NCBI GenBank assembly: GCA_020347545.1
Contig: CP070731.1
Coordinates: 1,271,081-1,278,315 of the forward strand
Reading direction: 5' to 3'
DNA from: Flavobacteriaceae bacterium
GTDB lineage: Bacteria > Bacteroidota > Bacteroidia > Flavobacteriales > Flavobacteriaceae
Length of the DNA: 7,235 nucleotides
Within the stretch, counting starts at the first letter, position 1; each line of letters starts with the position of its first letter. Positions 1 to 5,544 of the stretch are shown piece by piece. Position numbers and translations under genes: made by a program. A model generated the notes under the pieces. That model searched no databases. It worked only from the letters and a program-made list of their open reading frames with translations, and was not told the DNA's origin.

Positions 1-32
1 AAAAAAAGCCTCCTACATGGAGGCTTTTTTTT
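1..32. terminator. Bidirectional intrinsic terminator downstream of the lipoprotein gene
   Basis: A perfect 6-bp G/C-rich stem (GCCTCC at 8-13, GGAGGC at 19-24) with a 5-nt loop is flanked by seven A on the left and eight T on the right. It therefore reads as stem plus U-tract on both strands. On the minus strand it ends the lipoprotein gene, whose stop codon lies 17 bp away. On the plus strand it could end a gene beyond the left edge. Confidence 0.88.
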
Positions 33-48
33 ATTTAACCGTTACAAA

Positions 49-933
49 TTACTTTTTTCTTTTTCGAATATGAATCTCATTGGTTTTGTCACCAACTGTC
101 AGATAGGCCAAGCCATCACATTCTCCATCTCCATAGTCTAATACAGCATCCCTTTTATCGCTGGATATTTTTTTCGTACCACTAACGATGAATTTACACG
201 ACATTTCTCGCCTTAGTGGTTTAGTGATTAAAACGGATCTCGATTTACCTCCTCTTTTTTGAAAACTACTTTCGCCAGTTATGAGAAAAACGTTATCACT
301 CCAGATCATATTTTTATTTCCTTCAATCCATTCTCTTTTCTTTTCTGCCGTGAAGGTCATGTAACTGTCATCATTCCAGGTAACCTGAATGTTCTTACTT
401 TCTAGGGAATAAGGATTCATAACTTCTGTTCTCATAAAGCGTTGTTTTGAAACTGTGCCTTCCATTTTTTTATCATTAAAGAAGAAGTTTTCATAGGTCC
501 TTGTAGTAATCAAGGAGCCATTTTGAAGCTTATGTTTTATCGTCATAATAATTTTGCCTGACAAGACATTTTCTTTTTCAGTAATACATTCGTCTCCAAA
601 ATCTAAGGTTATCGTTGTAATATTTGAAGCAGTTGCAACGGTAATGTCAGCACAATCAGGGATTCTTCTGTTTCTAAAGTCTTTGGCCATATCTTTGGTC
701 AGATCCTTCTCATTCTCTGATTTCATTAAAAATGATAAACCCTCCGTCATTTCATCTATGGATTCCTCAGCGTTTTCAATCTCTGTAAAGTCTGAAACTT
801 CAGCTATACTGATATCGATTACGTTAGTTTCTAGATCCTGACTGTCCGAGTCACAGCTTAATGTTGTAATAAGAAAAAGGAATGTTAGCGTTGAAATCCC
901 TAAAATACTTTTACTGTAATATTTATTTTTCAT
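49..933 (-). CDS. Putative surface lipoprotein of unknown function
   Basis: This is a 294-residue predicted lipoprotein; I do not recognise a named family. The N-terminus has basic residues (K2, K4, K8), a hydrophobic stretch at about 9-25 and a lipobox-like TLSC with Cys27 as the lipidation site. Position -3 is Thr, which is not the classical Leu. The next residues, DSDSQD, are acidic, as in the export signal that sends Bacteroidota lipoproteins to the outer face of the outer membrane. The mature part carries two related motifs, LDFGDEC (110-116) and LDYGDGEC (265-272), suggesting repeated beta-rich units; similar 'GKI-I' and 'DYGDG-C' patterns occur in many uncharacterised Bacteroidota lipoproteins. 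The C-terminus is very basic (IRKRKK). The frame is open up to an ATG at 1014, but I chose the ATG at 933 because it puts the signal peptide at the N-terminus and lies downstream of a promoter-like box at 961-968. The gene is divergent from rpsO. The lipoprotein call is firm; its role is unknown. Confidence 0.82.
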   Translation of the reverse strand: MKNKYYSKSILGISTLTFLFLITTLSCDSDSQDLETNVIDISIAEVSDFTEIENAEESIDEMTEGLSFLMKSENEKDLTKDMAKDFRNRRIPDCADITVATASNITTITLDFGDECITEKENVLSGKIIMTIKHKLQNGSLITTRTYENFFFNDKKMEGTVSKQRFMRTEVMNPYSLESKNIQVTWNDDSYMTFTAEKKREWIEGNKNMIWSDNVFLITGESSFQKRGGKSRSVLITKPLRREMSCKFIVSGTKKISSDKRDAVLDYGDGECDGLAYLTVGDKTNEIHIRKRKK

Positions 934-960
934 AATAATTAGAGGTTTATTCGAAACAAT

Positions 961-968
961 CAAATTTA
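961..968 (-). promoter_or_regulatory. Candidate -7 box for the lipoprotein gene
   Basis: Read on the minus strand this is TAAATTTG, an exact match to the Bacteroidota -7 consensus TAnnTTTG. Transcription would begin near 954-956 and leave a leader of about 20 nt before the ATG at 933. No TTG lies at the expected -33 distance, so the match is only half supported. If real, it rules out the longer frame starting at 1014. Confidence 0.4.
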
Positions 969-1023
969 CAATAATGTTCCGGTTAATATATGATGTGACA
1001 AGAAATCGGCCCAAAGGTTTAAT

Positions 1024-1064
1024 CTGATTGAAAAAACATATTCAATCAGGGCTATTGTCAATCA
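1024..1064. repeat. Three copies of TCAATCA/TGATTGA, including a perfect inverted repeat, at the rpsO promoter
   Basis: CTGATTGAA (1024-1032) and TTCAATCAG (1041-1049) form a perfect 9-bp inverted repeat with an 8-nt spacer. A further direct copy of TCAATCA lies at 1058-1064. The three heptamers start at 1025, 1042 and 1058, so they are 16-17 bp apart, and the last lies just downstream of the rpsO -33 box. No U-tract follows the inverted repeat, so it is not a typical terminator. A protein-binding operator is a reasonable inference, serving rpsO, the divergent lipoprotein gene or both. The binding protein is unknown. Confidence 0.45.
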
Positions 1065-1084
1065 ATTAAATAATAGTATCTTTG
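1055..1084 (+). promoter_or_regulatory. rpsO promoter, Bacteroidota type
   Basis: TTG at 1055-1057 and TATCTTTG at 1077-1084 are separated by 19 nt. Both boxes match the Bacteroidota primary-sigma consensus (TTG, then TAnnTTTG) with standard spacing. The start of transcription would fall near 1089-1092, giving a leader of about 50 nt made almost entirely of A and T. The leader can form only weak A/U hairpins (1089-1104 and 1111-1125), and I see no G/C-rich S15-binding structure of the kind used for S15 autoregulation elsewhere. Confidence 0.8.
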
Positions 1085-1140
1085 CCGCCTAATTAAATTA
1101 TTAGTACATAAAAATTATTAATTTTAAACTTAATGTTAGC

Positions 1141-1410
1141 ATGTATTTAACAAAAGAGAAAAAAGAGGAGATTTTTGCTAAACACGGCAAATCTTCAACA
1201 GACACAGGTTCTTCAGAAGGACAAATCGCATTATTTACTTACCGTATCAATCATTTGACTCAGCACTTAAAAAACAACCGAAAGGATTTTAATTCTCAGA
1301 GATCTTTGGTGAAACTCGTAGGTAAGCGAAGAGACCTTTTAAACTATTTGATCAAAACGGATATTACAAGATACCGTGCGATCGTTAAAGAACTTGGTTT
1401 AAGAAAATAA
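1141..1410 (+). CDS. rpsO: 30S ribosomal protein S15
   Basis: S15 is a primary binding protein of the 16S rRNA central domain and helps form the bridge to the 50S subunit. The protein has 89 residues, the normal length for bacterial S15. It shows the family's four-helix layout and its conserved rRNA-binding stretches: the TDTGSSEGQIALFTYRI region (about 21-37), LTQHLKNNRKDFNSQRSL (39-56), VGKRRDLLNYL (60-70) and the C-terminal YRAIVKELGLRK. The start ATG gives the standard N-terminus, and there is no Shine-Dalgarno sequence, as is usual in this phylum. A strong promoter lies about 55 bp upstream and an intrinsic terminator follows at once. pnp is next downstream, the same order as in E. coli. 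Nothing in the protein is unusual. Confidence 0.98.
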   Translation: MYLTKEKKEEIFAKHGKSSTDTGSSEGQIALFTYRINHLTQHLKNNRKDFNSQRSLVKLVGKRRDLLNYLIKTDITRYRAIVKELGLRK

Positions 1411-1414
1411 AATC

Positions 1415-1442
1415 AGAGAGGCAATTGGCCTCTCTTTTTTTT
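1415..1442 (+). terminator. Intrinsic terminator of rpsO
   Basis: An 8-bp stem (AGAGAGGC at 1415-1422 pairing with GCCTCTCT at 1428-1435, 5-nt loop) runs into an eight-T tract at 1435-1442, only 4 nt after the rpsO stop codon. It should uncouple much of rpsO transcription from pnp, although read-through cannot be excluded. Confidence 0.88.
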
Positions 1443-1504
1443 AGTTTTTTTTTATTCATTAGGATTTAGAATAAAAGTTATTTAATTTCGTTAAAAAATC
1501 CAAA

Positions 1505-1603
1505 ATGTCATTCTTTGCGATAAAGAAATGGCGAACTAAAGTAATTCATTGGCAAACTATATCTCTATCCGGAGATTCAACAACACAACTACAACAAGTT
1601 TAA
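1505..1603 (+). CDS. Possible 32-codon upstream ORF in the pnp leader (speculative)
   Basis: An ATG at 1505 opens a frame of 32 codons ending with TAA at 1601-1603, 48 nt before the pnp start. The peptide would begin MSFFAIKKWRTK, contain two Trp, and end in a polar tail rich in Gln, Thr and Ser. It has no recognisable domain or signal peptide. Leader hairpin 1 (1561-1576) lies inside it, so translating it would melt that hairpin. A frame this short in AT-rich DNA can arise by chance, and there is no ribosome-binding signal to support it. It is listed only because of its overlap with the leader structure. Confidence 0.15.
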   Translation: MSFFAIKKWRTKVIHWQTISLSGDSTTQLQQV

Positions 1604-1639
1604 CCATGAATTAATTGATCTGCCACATCCGGCAGATTC
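1561..1639 (+). promoter_or_regulatory. pnp leader with two similar hairpins
   Basis: This is the structured part of the 241-bp rpsO-pnp gap. Hairpin 1 pairs ATCTC (1561-1565) with GAGAT (1572-1576). Hairpin 2 pairs ATCTGCC (1618-1624) with GGCAGAT (1631-1637) around a 6-nt loop and ends 14 nt before the pnp ATG. The hairpins share a sequence: ATCCGGAGATTC (1567-1578) against ATCCGGCAGATTC (1627-1639). An alternative pairing, AGAT-T-CAA (1573-1580) with TTGATCT (1615-1621), would exclude both. In E. coli the pnp leader hairpin is the target of autoregulation through RNase III; a similar role here is inference. The rest of the gap is AT-rich. Its only promoter-like boxes are imperfect: TAATTTCG at 1483-1490, one mismatch and no -33 box; and ATTCTTTG at 1510-1517, with TTCG 19 nt upstream. 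Confidence 0.5.
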
Positions 1640-1651
1640 TAAAGAAAAATT

Positions 1652-3799
1652 ATGATTCCAAAAGTTTTTAATGAGGTCATTGACCTTGGTGATGGAAGAC
1701 AGATTTCCATCGAAACCGGAAAGTTAGCAAAACAGGCTCACGGTTCGGTAGTTGTACAAATGGGTAACGCAATGTTGCTTTGTACAGTAGTATCAAATTA
1801 TGAAGCAAGCCCTGTGGATTTCCTTCCTTTAACGGTTGACTACAGAGAAAAGTTTGCAGCTGCAGGAAGATATCCTGGAGGATTCTTTAAAAGAGAAGCA
1901 AGGCCGAGTAACGATGAAATTCTAACCATGAGATTGGTAGACAGGGTTTTACGTCCACTCTTCCCGAAAGATTACCATGCTGAAACTCAGGTAATGATTC
2001 AATTGATGTCTCATGATGACGAGGTGATGCCTGATGCACTTGCCGGATTGGCTGCATCGGCTGCCATTCAGTTGAGCGATATTCCTTTTGAAACTGCTAT
2101 TTCTGAGGTAAGAGTTGCCCGATTAGACGGAGAATTTGTCATCAATCCAAGCAGGGCTCAGTTAGAAATGTCTGATATCGATATGATGATTGGAGCTTCA
2201 GCAGATTCAGTTATGATGGTAGAAGGTGAAATGGATGAAATTTCTGAAGAGGAAATGGCAGAGGCGATCAAGTTTGCACATGAAGCGATTAAGGTTCAGT
2301 GTGAGGCTCAAATGAAATTGGCTGAAGCATTCGGAAAGAAGGAAACAAGAGAGTATGAACCGGAAGAAGAAAATGAAGAATTAGCTTCTAAAATTCATGA
2401 AGCTGCTTATCAAAAATGCTATGATATAGCGAAACAAGGAACTTCAAAACAGGAGAGATCCTTGGCCTTTGCTGAAGTTAAGGAAGAAATCATGGCTTCT
2501 TTTTCTGAAGAGGAGCTTGAAGAGTTCGGCGGAATGATCGGAAAATATTTCGGTAAGGCTCAGAAAGAAGCGGTTAGAGAACTTACTCTTTCCGAAGGAC
2601 TTAGACTGGATGGAAGACAGACAACTGAGATCAGACCAATTTGGTGCGAGATTGATTATTTACCATCAACCCATGGTTCGTCAATTTTTACAAGAGGAGA
2701 GACTCAGGCCCTGGCTACAGTAACTCTTGGTACTTCAAGAGAATCAAGTACAATTGATTTACCAAGTTATCAGGGAGAAGAAACTTTTTACCTGCATTAC
2801 AATTTCCCACCTTTCAGTACGGGAGAAGCAAGACCTTTAAGAGGAACTTCAAGAAGAGAAGTTGGGCATGGTAACCTGGCTCAGAGAGCATTAAAAGGAA
2901 TGATTCCTGAGGATTGCCCATATACTGTTCGTGTAGTAAGTGAAGTTTTAGAGAGTAACGGTTCTTCTTCTATGGCAACGGTTTGTTCGGGAACCATGGC
3001 ACTGATGGATGCCGGTATCAAATTGAAGAAACCTGTTTCAGGGATCGCAATGGGATTGATTTCGGATGGTGACAGATATGCTGTGCTTTCAGATATTCTG
3101 GGAGATGAGGATCATCTTGGGGACATGGACTTTAAAGTGACCGGAACGGAAGACGGAATAACCGCTTGTCAGATGGATATCAAGATCAAGGGTCTTTCTT
3201 ATGATATTCTTGTCAATGCCTTAAAACAAGCCAAAGATGGTCGTTTACATATTCTTTCTAAATTAACGGAAACTATTTCAGAGCCAAATGCTGATGTTAA
3301 GGCACACGCTCCAAAAATGGTTACAAGAACGATTCCTGGGGATTATATTGGTGCTTTGATAGGGCCTGGAGGAAAAGTAATACAGGAACTTCAAAAAGAA
3401 ACGGGTACCACTATTGTCATTAATGAGGTAGACGAAGAAGGTGTTGTTGAGATTCTTGGGACGGAACAGGAAGGAATTGACAAGGTTCTTGCCAAGATCA
3501 AATCCATTACTTTTAAACCTGAAAAAGGAAGTGTTTATGAAGTGAAGGTGATCAAAATTCTTGATTTTGGTGCAGTAGTTGAATATGTTGAGGCGCCGGG
3601 TAATGAAGTTCTACTTCATATCTCTGAACTTGCCTGGGAAAGAACCAATAATGTAACTGATGTTGTCAACTTAGGGGATATCATTGATGTTAAATATTTT
3701 GGTGTAGATCCGAAAACAAGAAAGGAAAAGGTTTCAAGAAAGGCTTTGCTTAAAAGACCTGAACGAGAAAACAGAAAACCTTCAAGAGACGATAAATAG
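1652..3799 (+). CDS. pnp: Polynucleotide phosphorylase (polyribonucleotide nucleotidyltransferase)
   Basis: PNPase degrades RNA 3' to 5' by phosphorolysis, releasing nucleoside diphosphates, and can also add 3' tails. It acts as a cytoplasmic homotrimer. The 715 residues show the full layout: first RNase PH domain (about 10-145), helical linker domain (about 240-325), catalytic second RNase PH domain (about 325-545), KH domain (about 555-618) with the GPGG loop at 571-574, and S1 domain (about 624-700). The catalytic block LGDEDHLGDMDFKVTGT is intact; D487, D493 and K495 correspond by alignment to the E. coli residues D486, D492 and K494. The phosphate-site stretch FSTGEARPLRGTSRREVGHG (388-407) is also present. 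The C-terminal tail after S1 is short and charged. The start ATG gives the standard N-terminus, MIPKVFNEV. The gene follows rpsO, probably with its own regulation through the leader, and ends in a strong terminator. Nothing is missing. Confidence 0.98.
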   Translation: MIPKVFNEVIDLGDGRQISIETGKLAKQAHGSVVVQMGNAMLLCTVVSNYEASPVDFLPLTVDYREKFAAAGRYPGGFFKREARPSNDEILTMRLVDRVLRPLFPKDYHAETQVMIQLMSHDDEVMPDALAGLAASAAIQLSDIPFETAISEVRVARLDGEFVINPSRAQLEMSDIDMMIGASADSVMMVEGEMDEISEEEMAEAIKFAHEAIKVQCEAQMKLAEAFGKKETREYEPEEENEELASKIHEAAYQKCYDIAKQGTSKQERSLAFAEVKEEIMASFSEEELEEFGGMIGKYFGKAQKEAVRELTLSEGLRLDGRQTTEIRPIWCEIDYLPSTHGSSIFTRGETQALATVTLGTSRESSTIDLPSYQGEETFYLHYNFPPFSTGEARPLRGTSRREVGHGNLAQRALKGMIPEDCPYTVRVVSEVLESNGSSSMATVCSGTMALMDAGIKLKKPVSGIAMGLISDGDRYAVLSDILGDEDHLGDMDFKVTGTEDGITACQMDIKIKGLSYDILVNALKQAKDGRLHILSKLTETISEPNADVKAHAPKMVTRTIPGDYIGALIGPGGKVIQELQKETGTTIVINEVDEEGVVEILGTEQEGIDKVLAKIKSITFKPEKGSVYEVKVIKILDFGAVVEYVEAPGNEVLLHISELAWERTNNVTDVVNLGDIIDVKYFGVDPKTRKEKVSRKALLKRPERENRKPSRDDK

Positions 3800-3820
3800 T
3801 CTGAAAATCAAATAGTTATA

Positions 3821-3853
3821 AAAAACCTCAAGAAATGTCTTGAGGTTTTTTTT
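3821..3853 (+). terminator. Intrinsic terminator of pnp
   Basis: A perfect stem (ACCTCAAGA at 3825-3833 pairing with TCTTGAGGT at 3838-3846) has a 4-nt loop. It is extended by five A/U pairs per side and followed by an eight-T tract (3846-3853). It starts 21 nt after the pnp stop codon. Confidence 0.92.
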
Positions 3854-3858
3854 GATGT

Positions 3859-3889
3859 TTTGTAACATTTTTTGAAAATCCTACGTATA
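3859..3889 (+). promoter_or_regulatory. Candidate rpoD promoter
   Basis: TTTG at 3859-3862 is followed after 19 nt by TACGTATA at 3882-3889. The upstream box is exact and the spacing fits Bacteroidota promoters, but the -7 box matches only four of the six fixed positions of TAnnTTTG. Transcription would start around 3894-3897, giving a leader of about 40 nt. The position right after the pnp terminator supports a separate start for rpoD. Confidence 0.4.
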
Positions 3890-3934
3890 ACAAGTACACG
3901 ACAAAACTTTTTAAACTAAAATTCCAATTTTTTA

Positions 3935-4798
3935 ATGAGACAACTAAAAATAACTAAGCAGGTTACGAATAGAGAGACTGCTTCTTTGGATAAGTATTTG
4001 CAAGAAATAGGTAAGGTTGATTTGATTACAGCCGATATGGAGGTTGAACTTGCACAAAGAATTAAGGCGGGAGATCAGATAGCTTTGGAAAAATTGACAA
4101 AAGCAAATTTAAGGTTCGTAGTATCTGTTGCAAAGCAATATCAGAATCAAGGTTTGACCTTACCGGATTTGATCAATGAAGGAAATTTAGGATTGATAAA
4201 AGCGGCAAAAAGATTTGATGAAACAAGAGGATTTAAATTTATTTCTTATGCTGTTTGGTGGATCAGGCAATCGATTTTACAGGCTTTGGCCGAACAGTCG
4301 CGAATTGTAAGGTTGCCGTTAAATAAAATTGGGTCCATAAATAAAATCAACAAGACTTTTGCAAGATTGGAGCAGGAAAATGAAAGACCGCCTTCAGCCG
4401 AGGAAATCGCAAAAGAATTGGACATGACTGTAAGTGATGTCAAGGAATCGATGAAAAACTCGGGAAGACACGTATCGATGGATGCACCTTTGATAGAAGG
4501 AGAAGATTCTAATTTATACGACGTATTGAATTCCGGTGAATCACCAAACCCTGATAAAAGTTTGCTACATGAATCTCTTAAAGTTGAAATTTTGAGAGCG
4601 TTGGAGACACTTACCCCGAGGGAGGCAGATGTAGTTAAATTGTATTTTGGATTGGGCGATGCGCACCCGATGACGCTTGAAGAGATAGGAGAAACATTTG
4701 ATTTAACTCGTGAAAGAGTGAGACAAATTAAGGAAAAAGCCATTCGAAGACTAAAGCATACCTCGAGAAGCAAGATATTGAGAACATATCTTGGATAA
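3935..4798 (+). CDS. rpoD: Primary RNA polymerase sigma factor (sigma-70 family, RpoD/SigA)
   Basis: This is the housekeeping sigma factor, which directs RNA polymerase to the main promoter class. It has 287 residues: region 1.2 (about 14-46), region 2 (about 55-125) with NLRFVVSVAKQY, the core-binding DLINEGNLGLIKAAKRFD and the -10-melting RGFKFISYAVWWIRQSI, region 3 (about 130-205) and region 4 (about 216-285) with the helix-turn-helix MTLEEIGETFDLTRERVRQI. Region 1.1 and the large non-conserved insert of E. coli RpoD are absent, as is normal for Bacteroidota primary sigma factors of just under 290 residues. It is therefore not truncated. Conserved regions 1.2, 2.4 and 4.2 argue for the primary factor rather than an alternative one. 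The ATG follows a T-rich stretch without a Shine-Dalgarno sequence. The gene stands alone between two terminators. Its product presumably reads the TTG/TAnnTTTG promoters seen in this window. Confidence 0.97.
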   Translation: MRQLKITKQVTNRETASLDKYLQEIGKVDLITADMEVELAQRIKAGDQIALEKLTKANLRFVVSVAKQYQNQGLTLPDLINEGNLGLIKAAKRFDETRGFKFISYAVWWIRQSILQALAEQSRIVRLPLNKIGSINKINKTFARLEQENERPPSAEEIAKELDMTVSDVKESMKNSGRHVSMDAPLIEGEDSNLYDVLNSGESPNPDKSLLHESLKVEILRALETLTPREADVVKLYFGLGDAHPMTLEEIGETFDLTRERVRQIKEKAIRRLKHTSRSKILRTYLG

Positions 4799-4818
4799 AA
4801 TGAAGAACAAATAGATTT

Positions 4819-4857
4819 TAAAAAGCCAGCGAATATTCGCTGGCTTTTTATTTTTTG
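4819..4857 (+). terminator. Strong palindromic terminator of rpoD
   Basis: Bases 4819-4850 form a perfect 32-nt palindrome with the G/C-rich core GCCAGCGAA (4825-4833) and TTCGCTGGC (4836-4844). A T-rich tract follows (4845-4856, interrupted by one A). It lies about 20 nt after the rpoD stop codon. The A-run on the left is short, so it should work mainly on the plus strand. Its right flank overlaps the region where the rpe promoter is expected. Confidence 0.93.
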
Positions 4858-4860
4858 TCT

Positions 4861-4868
4861 TAGTTTTG
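4861..4868 (+). promoter_or_regulatory. Candidate -7 box of rpe, implying a very short leader
   Basis: TAGTTTTG matches TAnnTTTG exactly and lies 15 nt before the rpe ATG. Transcription would start near 4873-4876, leaving about 8-11 nt of leader. The -33 region would fall inside the rpoD terminator stem, where no clear TTG exists at the usual spacing. A second, weaker box (AAACTTTG, 4872-4879) would place the start almost at the ATG itself. Confidence 0.45.
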
Positions 4869-4883
4869 TAAAAACTTTGATTC

Positions 4884-5540
4884 ATGTCACATATTATTGC
4901 ACCTTCCATTCTGGCAGCTGATTTTGCCAACCTTCAAAGAGATATTGAACTGGTCAACAGAAGTGAGGCCGATTGGTTTCACATTGATGTTATGGATGGG
5001 GTTTTTGTACCTAATATTTCATTCGGGATGCCTGTAATTTCTGCCATTAAAAAGCATGCTTCAAAAACTATGGATGTTCACCTGATGATAGTCGACCCGG
5101 ACAGGTATATTGAAGATTTCAAAAAAGTCGGAGCTGATATATTGACAGTACACTATGAAGCCTGTAATCACCTTCACAGAACGGTACAGGCCATAAAACA
5201 AGAAGGAATGAAGGCTGGAGTTTCGTTGAACCCACATACTCCGGTAGCCGTACTGGAAGATATTATCAAGGATTTGGACCTTGTCCTTTTGATGAGTGTA
5301 AATCCGGGCTTTGGAGGCCAAAGTTTTATCGAAAATACTTACAAGAAAATAGGTCAGTTAAGACAGATGATAGAAAGTTCGGGTTCTCAGGCTCTTATTG
5401 AGATCGATGGTGGGGTTAATGACAAGAATGCAGAAAAGCTTGTGGCCACAGGTGCCAATGCTTTGGTTGCCGGAAGTTTTGTCTTTCGTAGTCAGGACCC
5501 TGAGCAAACGATCCATGATCTGAAGTACTTAAAGTATTAA
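4884..5540 (+). CDS. rpe: Ribulose-phosphate 3-epimerase
   Basis: This enzyme interconverts D-ribulose 5-phosphate and D-xylulose 5-phosphate in the non-oxidative pentose phosphate pathway, in the cytoplasm. The 218 residues form one TIM barrel of normal family length. All signature segments are visible: APSILAADF (6-14, with Ser8), HIDVMDG (33-39), DVHLMI (64-69), the phosphate-binding NPGFGGQ (140-146) and IEIDGG (172-177). The metal ligands H33, D35, H66 and D175 are present, with D35 and D175 as the catalytic acid/base pair. The ATG gives the standard N-terminus, with the first barrel strand beginning at residue 3-4. The gene lies in the same direction as rpoD, 85 bp downstream, but a strong terminator separates them, so it probably has its own promoter. 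Its 3' end is convergent with recJ and only 4 bp away. Nothing is unusual in the protein. Confidence 0.97.
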   Translation: MSHIIAPSILAADFANLQRDIELVNRSEADWFHIDVMDGVFVPNISFGMPVISAIKKHASKTMDVHLMIVDPDRYIEDFKKVGADILTVHYEACNHLHRTVQAIKQEGMKAGVSLNPHTPVAVLEDIIKDLDLVLLMSVNPGFGGQSFIENTYKKIGQLRQMIESSGSQALIEIDGGVNDKNAEKLVATGANALVAGSFVFRSQDPEQTIHDLKYLKY

Positions 5541-5544
5541 TAAC

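Noticed and set aside
554..841. 95-codon plus-strand frame opposite the lipoprotein gene
   Set aside because: It lies wholly antisense to a well-supported gene, has no recognisable domain or promoter, and its composition fits a shadow of the real frame.
1089..1125. Possible S15 autoregulatory RNA in the rpsO leader
   Set aside because: Only A/U-paired hairpins can form (1089-1104 has a single G-C pair), and I see no G/C-rich helix or 16S-like mimic.
1133..1150. Five-codon frame (ATG at 1133) overlapping the rpsO start out of frame
   Set aside because: It could compete for ribosomes at the rpsO start, but a frame this short is expected by chance and nothing supports its use.
4246..4773. 175-codon minus-strand frame opposite rpoD
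   Set aside because: It is antisense to strongly conserved sigma regions 2-4. The Ser/Leu-rich translation is typical of a complementary-strand shadow.
3935..4798. rpoD as an N-terminally truncated sigma factor
   Set aside because: Absence of region 1.1 and a length near 287 residues are normal for Bacteroidota primary sigma factors, and no coding sequence precedes the ATG.
5061..5321. 86-codon minus-strand frame inside rpe
   Set aside because: It is antisense to a conserved enzyme gene and has no motif or initiation signal of its own.
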